The notes under the pieces are model-generated. The model made no database searches and was not told the origin of the DNA. It saw only the letters and a program-made list of their open reading frames with translations. A DNA stretch of 12,589 nucleotides from Myxococcales bacterium (lineage in GTDB: Bacteria; Myxococcota; Polyangia; HGW-17; SLPX01), in the NCBI GenBank assembly GCA_007131745.1, contig SLPX01000424.1, forward strand, positions 1 through 12,589, given 5' to 3'. The position numbers and the translations under genes are program-made. This document shows positions 1 to 6,118 of this stretch, in pieces. Each line of letters opens with the position of its first letter. The stretch's first letter is position 1.

Positions 1-800
1 AAAGTGCAATCGGTCCGGCACGCGTCCGGATCAATGTCGGAGTTGAACTCGCCGTCGTCGCATTCTTCTCCGGCGTCTATTATACCGTCGCCGCAGCGAC
101 CTAACGTGCAATCCGGCCTGCACTCTGAGTCAATTTCATCGGAATTGATCTTCGTGCATCCGGGAGCGGGACTTCCGTGTATCGCAAGGTATTCTTCATC
201 TCCGCAGTCGCATTCTTCGACTCTGGATCCGGTCAACTGAACAATGCCGTCACCGCAACGCGCCCATTGACATGTTCCTTCCGGGCCGGACGGACAATCA
301 TCGTGAAGAACGTCATTTCCGTCATCGCAGGTTTCATCACCGCCGTCTTCGTTCCAGATGAACCCGTCACCGCAAAAAGCTGGAATGCAAGTACCGAGCG
401 GACCGCTCGGGCAGGAATCGTTTATGCTATCGTTTCCGTTATCGCAGATTTCCCCGTATTCGTCGTCTACGACACCGTCTCCACACCTGGGCAACACACA
501 AGTGGGCCTGCATTGGTTGGGGCCCCACCCGTTTTCATCCCCGTCATCGCACTCTTCGCCGGGATCCAGCACACCGTTGCCGCAACTGTCCTGTGCACAG
601 GTATACCCCCCTGCTCCATCGGGTACGCATCTGTAGCCGGGCGGACAAAACGTTCCGTCTCCGCATGCAACGACGTTCATCCGCCGGGTGCAACTCGCGG
701 CCAAGATAAAACCAGCAACACAAACAACAACAACACCTTTGTTGTATAATAGATTTATCCACTCTAAAATATAAATACTTTTACTCTTACTCCTAATCAT
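1..800 (-). CDS. Myxobacterial-type Cys-rich repeat (DUF4215-like) exported protein, C-terminus beyond window
   Basis: Partial gene; 266 residues are visible before the left edge. Start is ATG at 800, preceded by AGGAG (814-810) with 9-nt spacing. Residues 22-36 are a hydrophobic export segment ending in A-A-S-C (Cys37), a loose lipobox, so a lipoprotein is possible but not certain. The rest is a chain of Cys-rich repeats with the pattern CGDGxxDxGEECDDGxxxxxDxC. They begin near residues 46, 73, 106, 143, 182 and 236; the first is divergent, and the one at 182 carries a longer insert with extra cysteines. This is the DUF4215/myxobacterial disulfide-repeat family, usually part of large disulfide-bonded surface or secreted proteins with acidic, probably metal-binding loops. 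The specific role is unknown. Divergently transcribed from the operon at 1015. Alternative reading frames here are shadows: the cysteine periodicity is confined to this frame. Confidence 0.9.
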   Translation of the reverse strand, partial: MIRSKSKSIYILEWINLLYNKGVVVVCVAGFILAASCTRRMNVVACGDGTFCPPGYRCVPDGAGGYTCAQDSCGNGVLDPGEECDDGDENGWGPNQCRPTCVLPRCGDGVVDDEYGEICDNGNDSINDSCPSGPLGTCIPAFCGDGFIWNEDGGDETCDDGNDVLHDDCPSGPEGTCQWARCGDGIVQLTGSRVEECDCGDEEYLAIHGSPAPGCTKINSDEIDSECRPDCTLGRCGDGIIDAGEECDDGEFNSDIDPDACRTDCT

Positions 801-809
801 AAGCAATGG

Positions 810-814
810 CTCCT
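810..814 (-). promoter_or_regulatory. Shine-Dalgarno AGGAG for the Cys-rich repeat gene
   Basis: AGGAG on the minus strand, 9 nt before ATG at 800. It fixes the start upstream of the hydrophobic export segment; otherwise no good start exists in this frame until residue 41, after the signal segment. Confidence 0.7.
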
Positions 815-827
815 GCACTAGTTCAGC

Positions 828-833
828 ATTATA
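828..833 (-). promoter_or_regulatory. Candidate -10 element (TATAAT) for the Cys-rich repeat gene
   Basis: A consensus TATAAT on the minus strand lies 27 nt before the ATG at 800, giving a predicted leader of about 20 nt that contains the AGGAG. No good -35 hexamer is visible 16-18 nt upstream (TTTTGG or similar), so this is either a weak or activated sigma-70 promoter or a chance match in AT-rich DNA. Confidence 0.4.
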
Positions 834-1014
834 AAATCAAAGGAAAAGCTCCAAAACCGAAACAACCTCACGGCCGATCTCTAAATCGATTCAAAAAAAT
901 CTTATTTGGTACAAGTTTACTTTTTTCCAAAGAAGTATACAAGTGGTCTCATGGAAATCTTCGCCGGTGTCCTTGGAAACCACCAAAACGGCGAACAATT
1001 GCGATGATTATCAA

Positions 1015-2781
1015 ATGATAAAAACAGATTACATGGCTCCCGATGTGGAAGCGTGGAGCACAAGAATTCTTGAAACCCTCCGAGGCACAAAAGGCCGGAA
1101 CCCTCCACCGGAGGATATTCGTTGGGCCGTGCTTGTTCTGGACGTCCAGGAGATATTCGCCAATCCTGAATCGCCCGCGTACATCCCGGCATGGGAATCA
1201 GCGCGCATTCAGTCGGCAAAAGTTCTTTGCGCGGCCGAAAAAACCGGAACTCCGGTTTTCCGGACCCGGCATATTCATCCTGAAAGTGATGCAGGTGGAT
1301 CCATCGGACATTTTTTCGGCCGGTTGATCAAGCGCGCCGATCCCTTGTCCAAAACGATGGACCATGCGCAAGGAGCTGTCATGGAGAAGTCCCGCAACTC
1401 AGCGTTTGTGGGAACCCATCTTGAGGAAACGCTTTTTCAAAAAGGCATTCAGGGACTTATAATCTGTGGGGTCCGAACTCCTTTGTGCGTACTTGCAACC
1501 GCTGTGGACGCGGGAGGCCGAGGTTTTGTTCCGGCCGTCGTCTTGGACGGCACCGCCGCAGCCTCACAAAGATTGCACGTTGCATCTCTGGAAACTTTGT
1601 CCTCGGGGCTTGCCCATGTCATCACATCAACGGAAGCCTCGGCTCTTCTTGGGGCCGACTCGAAAACACAAGGGCCGAGCCCGTTTCGCCCAACCGGTGC
1701 GAAACGGGAGGATCACCGGGAAATCGTGGATGTACTCGTGGTCGGCGGAGGACCTGCCGGTATAGCGGCTGCCATGCAAGCAACAAGGGAGGGTCTGACC
1801 ACAGCTCTCGTAACCAATGAACCCCCCGGCGGCCTCTTGGCTGCTGCGGGGCCTTTGGCCGCCACGGCCGGAATAGTGGACGGACTGAAAGGCATGGACG
1901 TATGTTCAAAACTGGAAACCGGTTTAAAAACCGCGGGAATCCGACCGATCAAAGGTGAGGTCACAGCTCTTTGCGCATCATGGATCGAAGGACCCCGAGT
2001 TTCACCGATTTTCCTCCACGAAGCAACGCTCGACAATTGTGACGCTGACAACGGTTGCTTGAAGATTCATTCCCGCACGGTGATCTTGGCCGTCGGAACA
2101 ACCCCTCGCTTCTACGATCCGCCCGGATGGAAGGAAGTCCTGGCCGCCGGGAGGGGCCACAGGGATATTCGCACCCTTCCATCGAAACTCGACGAAGCCG
2201 ACGTGGTTGTGATAGGAGGAGGGGACGCTGCGTGGGACACAGCGCTGTCCGCCCGGGCCGGAAACGCTCGGGTAATCTTGATGTGCCGCGCTGATTCGGA
2301 TAGAAATGTCGCTTTGAATCTTAGAAAAAGAGCGGAAAAAGAGAACGGAAAAATGTTCAACATCATGTTCAACCGGATTCCCGTCCGGATGAAAAAGCTT
2401 TGCTCGAACAGAATCGAGATTTTGCATCGGAAATACAGCCGAGATGAACCCGTAGCGAATCTTTCGGCCGACCACGTGATAGCCTGCGTGGGACGCACTC
2501 CCGGACTGACGGGAATCGAAGAAGAATACGGGCCGTTTTGTCGCAACATCGATGGAGTCCGGGAAAGCCCCCAAGGAGTGTTTATAGCGGGAGATGCGGA
2601 TTCCGGAAAAAACCGGTACCTATTGCGCGCGTTGGGTTCGGGGCAATGCGCGGGAATAGCCGCCGCCCGGTACTTGTCTGCCAAGGGCTGGAAAGCATCG
2701 GGTGGAGAAAAAACAAAAGGGTTCGCGGCATGGGGGTCAGTCAAATCACGCGGATTATACGGAAAGGAACATCAGCAATGA
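1015..2781 (+). CDS. Fusion: isochorismatase-like cysteine hydrolase + thioredoxin-reductase-like FAD/NAD(P)H oxidoreductase
   Basis: About 588 residues from ATG 1015. The start is uncertain: GTG 943 and ATG 1033 are in frame, and none has a clear Shine-Dalgarno. Residues about 36-210 are an isochorismatase/nicotinamidase-like hydrolase with the whole catalytic triad visible: Asp43 in LVLDVQ, Lys125 in VMEKSRNSAF and Cys158 in CGVRTPLC. This family cleaves C-N or vinyl-ether bonds through a cysteine nucleophile. Residues about 238-565 are a two-dinucleotide-domain flavoprotein: FAD motif VGGGPAG near 244-249, NAD(P) motif VIGGGDAAWDTA near 401-406, and a C-terminal FAD motif GVFIAGD near 521-527. 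The CxxC of true thioredoxin reductases, expected just before the NAD(P) motif, is absent, so it should not be a dithiol reductase; a ferredoxin/flavodoxin-reductase-like role or direct substrate reduction is more likely. The stop overlaps the next start (ATGA), so it is the first gene of a coupled operon. Substrate unknown. Confidence 0.85.
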   Translation: MIKTDYMAPDVEAWSTRILETLRGTKGRNPPPEDIRWAVLVLDVQEIFANPESPAYIPAWESARIQSAKVLCAAEKTGTPVFRTRHIHPESDAGGSIGHFFGRLIKRADPLSKTMDHAQGAVMEKSRNSAFVGTHLEETLFQKGIQGLIICGVRTPLCVLATAVDAGGRGFVPAVVLDGTAAASQRLHVASLETLSSGLAHVITSTEASALLGADSKTQGPSPFRPTGAKREDHREIVDVLVVGGGPAGIAAAMQATREGLTTALVTNEPPGGLLAAAGPLAATAGIVDGLKGMDVCSKLETGLKTAGIRPIKGEVTALCASWIEGPRVSPIFLHEATLDNCDADNGCLKIHSRTVILAVGTTPRFYDPPGWKEVLAAGRGHRDIRTLPSKLDEADVVVIGGGDAAWDTALSARAGNARVILMCRADSDRNVALNLRKRAEKENGKMFNIMFNRIPVRMKKLCSNRIEILHRKYSRDEPVANLSADHVIACVGRTPGLTGIEEEYGPFCRNIDGVRESPQGVFIAGDADSGKNRYLLRALGSGQCAGIAAARYLSAKGWKASGGEKTKGFAAWGSVKSRGLYGKEHQQ

Positions 2782-3746
2782 ACCTGGATGTAACCGAAAA
2801 TGAAGAAACCCCTATTTTGGAAAGGTATTCAAAAGGCCCGTCTTTTGAGGTGATCCGCTCGACAGGCCGAAAAGACCTGGCGGAGGTATTCGTAGCGCGC
2901 TTTTCCGGAAACAGGATGTGCGAATTCGTCGACGGAATGGATCCTTCATACTCCAAGGAGGAAAAGTGGATCATCAACATTTCCACTCAGTTCGGTTGCC
3001 CGGTGGGTTGTCCATACTGCGATGCCGGCAGTGCATTCGAGGGAAATCTTCGGTCGGGGGAAATGCTGGAAACCGTTGAATACGTAATCGGTCGCAACCA
3101 GCGAGGTCTTGCAGACCGTTGCGCTAAACTCAAAGTGCATTTTTCCAGGATGGGCGAACCGGCTTTAAACGACGAAGTTTTGGCCGCGGTTCGGGCACTG
3201 AGAAAACTTCTGCCCAACCCGAACCTCTGGATATGCGTGGCAACTACCGCTCCAAAGGAACGGGAAAAGTGGTTCAATGAATTGCGCTGGGTCAAAAACG
3301 ATCTTTTCCAGGGCCGGTTCCAGTTGCAATTTTCCTTAAACAGCACAAGCGCTGAAGAACGCAACCGCCTGGTTCCGATACCACATCTTTCAATGAAGGA
3401 GATCGCTGACTACGGGAAACTCTTCTTCGAAAAGGGAGATCGAAAGATTGTTCTGAACTTCGCTCTTGCAAAAAACGTTTCTTTTGATGAACAAGTAATC
3501 AGCAGCCATTTCGATCCGGATTTTTTTTGTGTCAAGCTGACCCCGGTGAATCCCACGTTCAGAGGCCGGAAAAACGGTTTTGAGACGGTTTTGAGATCCT
3601 ATCAAGACATTGAGCTGGAAAAGGCGATACAACACTTGCGTACGGGCGGTTTTGATGTGATCCTGAGCATTGGCGACGCCGGAGAAGATGATATCGGCAG
3701 CAACTGCGGCCAAGCCGTTCAATTTGAATCCATGAGGGCGTCTTGA
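2778..3746 (+). CDS. RlmN/Cfr-like radical SAM enzyme of a divergent subfamily
   Basis: 322 residues from ATG 2778, which overlaps the upstream stop (ATGA) and has AAGGA 9 nt before it. The frame is open further upstream, but that part overlaps the flavoprotein and is not needed. The radical SAM 4Fe-4S motif is CPVGCPYC (Cys74, Cys78, Cys81). RlmN-type landmarks follow: RMGEPALN near 124-131 (RlmN: GMGEPLLN), RNRLVPI near 195-201, LTPVNP near 254-259, and DDIGSNCGQ with Cys310, matching the RlmN methyl-carrying cysteine (Cys355 in E. coli, DIDAACGQ). Two departures from RlmN: the N-terminal accessory domain is shortened, and the position seven residues before Cys74, which holds the resolving Cys118 in RlmN, is Asn67. 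Housekeeping A2503 methylation is therefore doubtful. A C-methyltransferase acting on another substrate, or on RNA by another route, is possible. Second gene of the operon. Confidence 0.85.
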   Translation: MNLDVTENEETPILERYSKGPSFEVIRSTGRKDLAEVFVARFSGNRMCEFVDGMDPSYSKEEKWIINISTQFGCPVGCPYCDAGSAFEGNLRSGEMLETVEYVIGRNQRGLADRCAKLKVHFSRMGEPALNDEVLAAVRALRKLLPNPNLWICVATTAPKEREKWFNELRWVKNDLFQGRFQLQFSLNSTSAEERNRLVPIPHLSMKEIADYGKLFFEKGDRKIVLNFALAKNVSFDEQVISSHFDPDFFCVKLTPVNPTFRGRKNGFETVLRSYQDIELEKAIQHLRTGGFDVILSIGDAGEDDIGSNCGQAVQFESMRAS

Positions 3747-3796
3747 TGTCGATCCGGATGGAATTTACAGCATTTGCAGCATAGAGTAGAGCCGTT

Positions 3797-4876
3797 ATGA
3801 AAGTCCTGTTGGTAACCGAATCAGATGATTTTTCAGCCGAAGAAAGTCTCGGGGCCACTTATTACATGATCGAAGCGATGAAACGCGGCCGAACTCAGGG
3901 CAATCCATGGCTTTATATTTCACGGCCCGTACTTAGCGGCTTGACACTCGGCCGCTTCCAAAACTCCTCATCCGCAACTAATTTGGAAGAAGCAAATAAA
4001 CGTGAGATCCCGATTTTAAGACGGCTTACGGGAGGTACCGCGTTTTTACTCGGCGAAGGCTTCGTTCATATCGCTATCGCCGTATTCATGGATAAACAAC
4101 CGCTCGAGTCCGAGCCGCGTCAATTTCTTCAGAAATATGGAGCAATCCTGGTAAAAGCGCTCACATCTCTCGGCCTGAAAGCAAGATACCTTGGAAGAGA
4201 TGTGATCAGCATCGGCGAACTGCCCGCAGCCTTGCTGTCTTTTGATATCGACGAAAACAATATCGCGCTTCTGGAATCCATAATATCCGTGGAGAAACCG
4301 GGGATACCCGATGAATCCCTGGACGGATATCCTGCGCCCGTGCGGGAAAGCCCGGCAAGAGACTCCCACACGAACCTGAAAAAAGAAAACCAGGAGTTGA
4401 CTTATGAAAGGATCGTTTCAGCCGTCAAAAACTCTGTGAAAGATGCAATGAAACTCGATATCGAGCAGCGGCGAATAACCCCACTTGAGAGGGAGAGAAT
4501 CCGCAGTCTGCTTAAAAAAGTCCGCATCACCAAACCCGCTGAGACTCAATCCACACCTTTTTATGCAAAGAAATGGAATTCCCGCCCGATTGAAGAGTCC
4601 ATAGGTTACGTGGAGGCATCGGTTGCAGTGACTCAAGGCAGGTTCCTTAAAGATGTAAATATATACGGCGATTTCATGGCGGACTCCGCAGGTATAAGGA
4701 TTCTTGAAGAAAAACTGCGGATGTGCCCGATAAAACGGAGACAGATCGCGCTCACTATCGATGATGTACTCGGCGCGCCTGAACATGTAATATTGGGCAT
4801 ACGAAGGCTTGGTTCAATCCTCGAAGCTATAATGGATGCAGCCAAAAAAGGAGTCCAGGAAGCCGAAGGCTCATGA
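3797..4876 (+). CDS. LplA-like (lipoate-protein ligase/transferase family) protein, catalytic lysine segment apparently missing
   Basis: 359 residues; the start follows a 50-bp gap after the radical SAM gene, with only a weak Shine-Dalgarno (GAG). The N-terminal half fits the biotin/lipoate ligase fold: acidic/E-E helix near 10-18, GRFQN at 52-56, and ILRRLTGG at 73-80, equivalent to the RRxxGGG lipoyl-adenylate loop. The usual HDxGN continuation is replaced by FLLGEGFVH. In LplA the catalytic lysine follows in NDxxxxGRKIxG; here the equivalent stretch (LGRDVISIGELPAALLS, near 132-148) has no lysine and looks shortened. A charged linker (about 185-255) leads to a C-terminal segment (about 268-345, SVAVTQGRFLKDVNIYGDF...) that resembles the LplA C-terminal/LplB domain needed for adenylation. 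It may bind a lipoyl-like ligand or carrier protein without normal ligase activity. Its stop overlaps the next gene's ATG (ATGA). Confidence 0.8.
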   Translation: MKVLLVTESDDFSAEESLGATYYMIEAMKRGRTQGNPWLYISRPVLSGLTLGRFQNSSSATNLEEANKREIPILRRLTGGTAFLLGEGFVHIAIAVFMDKQPLESEPRQFLQKYGAILVKALTSLGLKARYLGRDVISIGELPAALLSFDIDENNIALLESIISVEKPGIPDESLDGYPAPVRESPARDSHTNLKKENQELTYERIVSAVKNSVKDAMKLDIEQRRITPLERERIRSLLKKVRITKPAETQSTPFYAKKWNSRPIEESIGYVEASVAVTQGRFLKDVNIYGDFMADSAGIRILEEKLRMCPIKRRQIALTIDDVLGAPEHVILGIRRLGSILEAIMDAAKKGVQEAEGS

Positions 4877-6096
4877 ACACGGGACGTTTCCTCTTTTTGT
4901 GCGTATCCTGCACGATCCTTTGGATGTCGGGGTGCCAAGAAAAGAAAACAACCGATGAATCAAAACCCTACAGTTACCGTAATGAAACAGGCTTGCCCCT
5001 GGATTCCGAGTTCGGGACATCCAAGGACGTTGAGTTCCTTGAAACCTCTTTGCGGGTTTGCACCCGCACATCCGCGGACCCGGCTTTTGAAAAACTGCCG
5101 GATACAGCTAGAGAAGCTGCAACCAGGCTTCAAAACTCATCTTGCCGGATAATAAACATCTTCTTCACAAATGACCGCGCCCTCTTCGTGATTCCCCCGG
5201 CCCTTGGACAGGGAAGAACACTGGAACTGGTGATGAATAAAGACCCCGGCCCCGCAGCGCTTGTAGACAGGGGAGAAAAACGTTTCTGGTGGGGAGAACC
5301 GGCAAAGCTATTGGATGTTTTGGAAGGAACGCCTCATCGTTTTCGAACCCGGGCATGGGCGAGATTCTTGGACACCAAGGAGGATCCCGATTTTGTGTGG
5401 AATGATAAACCGACCGACAGGTTGGACGCTGTAATCGAATACGGGGTAAAAAACCCGGGGCGACTTCCCCCGCACGATGTACGCATCGATCTGGTCATAT
5501 GGTCAACGGTGGAATCACCGGAAGATGAATCCTTGAAACAACTGCTCCTTTATTCGTCGTTGATGAGTCTCGGAGGAAACCATGGATGGGAAGCTATAAA
5601 GGAAGTGTGTGCAAAGACCGGTTTTCCACTTAGATGGAAAACCACCGTTCGACCTCGCCATTGGCCGGAAGATCGCAAATCAGTAACATTCATTTACGAA
5701 ATCATGGAGCAGCAAAACGGCCGGTTGACAAAAACAACAATCCTTCCGGCCAACCGCGCTGCATTGCCTCCTGCTGAATTTCAAAGGCGATTCGGCCCTA
5801 TAGGAAGTCCCGATCGTCAGGAAATTCCGGAAAAACTGCTTAAGCCGCTCCGCGCTCCAACGGGAATACCGGATGAGCCCAGAACGGGCGAATTCGCAGT
5901 AGTGAACAAAACTGATCGTTCGGCTGCTATTCTCCTGGACGGGTACCGCGTTGGAATCGTTTCACCGGGAGGACAACAGGTTTTTAAAGGTTTCCCCGCC
6001 GGATATTATCGAGCGTCCGCTCACTCTCCCTGGGCAACAACATCTTTCGGACCTGTGGATACGTACATCCCCGGAAAATGGACACTGATGGATTGA
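4873..6096 (+). CDS. Predicted lipoprotein of unknown function, last gene of the operon
   Basis: 407 residues, start ATG 4873 overlapping the previous stop. Residues 1-21 form a type II signal sequence (positively charged start, hydrophobic core, then M-S-G-C with Cys21 as the lipidated residue), so it should sit on the periplasmic side of a membrane. I do not recognise the body (about 30-335). The last 65 residues, starting near EFAVVNKTDRSA, look like a small beta domain with DGYRVGIVSPGG followed by FPAGYYRASA. Such 'IDG..VG.v.PG...f..lpaG.y.v.a' segments recur at the ends of myxobacterial exported proteins, but I cannot name a family. The tight overlap with the LplA-like gene suggests co-production. 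No terminator is visible between its end and the convergent gene 22 bp further on. Confidence 0.8.
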   Translation: MNTGRFLFLCVSCTILWMSGCQEKKTTDESKPYSYRNETGLPLDSEFGTSKDVEFLETSLRVCTRTSADPAFEKLPDTAREAATRLQNSSCRIINIFFTNDRALFVIPPALGQGRTLELVMNKDPGPAALVDRGEKRFWWGEPAKLLDVLEGTPHRFRTRAWARFLDTKEDPDFVWNDKPTDRLDAVIEYGVKNPGRLPPHDVRIDLVIWSTVESPEDESLKQLLLYSSLMSLGGNHGWEAIKEVCAKTGFPLRWKTTVRPRHWPEDRKSVTFIYEIMEQQNGRLTKTTILPANRAALPPAEFQRRFGPIGSPDRQEIPEKLLKPLRAPTGIPDEPRTGEFAVVNKTDRSAAILLDGYRVGIVSPGGQQVFKGFPAGYYRASAHSPWATTSFGPVDTYIPGKWTLMD

Positions 6097-6118
6097 CGTG
6101 ATCCGTGGTCGATTCAAA

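Larger units (their letters stand above)
801..1014. promoter_or_regulatory. Divergent intergenic region with imperfect hairpin
   Basis: AT-rich region between two divergent genes, expected to hold both promoters. For the plus strand the only -10-like match is TATACA at 936-941, without a convincing -35. An imperfect inverted repeat TTCGCCG (960-966)...CGGCGAA (989-995), with an inner GTG/CAC pair, could form a hairpin 20 nt before the chosen ATG at 1015. A short repeat TTATCA-AA-TGATAA (1008-1021) straddles that ATG. Which of these matter is unknown. Confidence 0.35.

Noticed and set aside
177..749. 190-residue plus-strand open frame
   Set aside because: Antisense to the Cys-rich repeat protein, whose regular cysteine pattern and signal segment clearly mark the minus strand as coding.
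806..1018. 70-residue plus-strand reading frame in the divergent intergenic region
   Set aside because: Very basic, low-information protein, no ribosome site, and its start overlaps the Shine-Dalgarno of the opposite gene.
2538..2777. 80-codon upstream extension of the radical SAM frame
   Set aside because: It overlaps the flavoprotein gene in another frame; ATG 2778 has a ribosome site and an ATGA overlap, and homology begins only after it.
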